Positions 63,913 to 64,000 of a stretch of DNA of 64,000 nucleotides are shown here, piece by piece. The notes beneath the pieces were generated by a model, which saw only the letters and a program-made list of their open reading frames with translations, searched no databases and was not told where the DNA came from. Origin of the DNA: UBA1845 sp002338715 (GTDB taxonomy: Bacteria; Planctomycetota; Phycisphaerae; UBA1845). The first letter of the stretch is position 1, and every line of letters starts with the position of its first letter. The stretch covers positions 232,642 through 296,641 of the forward strand of contig DAORAL010000001.1 of NCBI GenBank assembly GCA_035344155.1, read 5' to 3'. The translations under genes and the position numbers were made by a program.

Positions 63913-64000
63913 ATGGGGCGGGGAATCGTCTTTCTGGTGGGTGGTTTTTCGGTTTGTTTGATGCTGGCGGCGGGGGGTTCGCTTGATTCGCGGGGGGGCT
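63913..64000 (+). CDS. Start of a secreted protein, cut by the window end
   Basis: ATG at 63913 with GGGGGAAAT upstream opens MGRGIVFLVGGFSVCLMLAA, followed by GGSLDSRGG, a signal-peptide-like sequence continuing past the window. Only 29 codons are visible, so the product cannot be named. Confidence 0.35.
   Translation, partial: MGRGIVFLVGGFSVCLMLAAGGSLDSRGG

Overview
The window looks like chromosomal DNA of a planctomycete, most likely of the Phycisphaerae. The support is indirect: a pseudopilin-like protein ending in a planctomycete-type H-x10-DG motif, three proteins carrying the CxxC-x-Y...CPECG ribbon common in that group, a dockerin-bearing secreted protein, a TMTC-like membrane TPR protein, and a dnaA-dnaN-DUF721-gyrB cluster without recF. 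No rRNA gene is present to confirm it.

Layout. 1-11 kb: an NhaD/ArsB-type transporter, recO, an isolated flagellin gene, small secreted and metal-binding proteins, a membrane TPR protein, and a GNAT acetyltransferase. 11-20.6 kb: the replication region. A two-gene operon for topoisomerase VI (B then A, minus strand) is divergent from dnaA. DnaA boxes lie on both sides of dnaA, and dnaN, a DciA-like DUF721 gene and gyrB follow. 21-30 kb: an isochorismatase-fold protein lacking the usual cysteine, tRNA-Cys, a nine-haem c-type cytochrome, an Ntn-type amidase, a HEAT-repeat protein and lepA. 30.5-42.8 kb: topA with a histone-like tail, cmk, pckA, a MarR regulator with two candidate operators, and a leucine-catabolism pair (methylcrotonyl-CoA carboxylase beta and a hydratase). 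43-50.6 kb: an ECF sigma factor beside an anti-sigma-like protein fused to a pseudopilin-like segment, an L,D-transpeptidase, a sigma-54 activator, an MBL hydrolase, nrdR, a TerB-like protein and a coiled-coil/AT-hook DNA-binding protein. 51-64 kb: a dockerin protein, a SUFU-domain protein, a methyltransferase fused to an Mrr-like nuclease domain, an AI-2E-type permease, a PhoU-like/PiT phosphate pair, a decayed MFS transporter, hppD and a zinc-ribbon membrane protein.

Topoisomerases of three classes (VI, gyrase B subunit, IA) are encoded within 22 kb around the probable origin. The other striking feature is a set of dispersed palindromic repeats. One family has imperfect terminal inverted repeats and is about 150-160 bp long. 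Another has two inverted copies of a hairpin held 147-152 bp end to end around unrelated interiors. Short hairpin families of other sequence also occur between genes. All functional calls come from reading the sequence; no database search was made.
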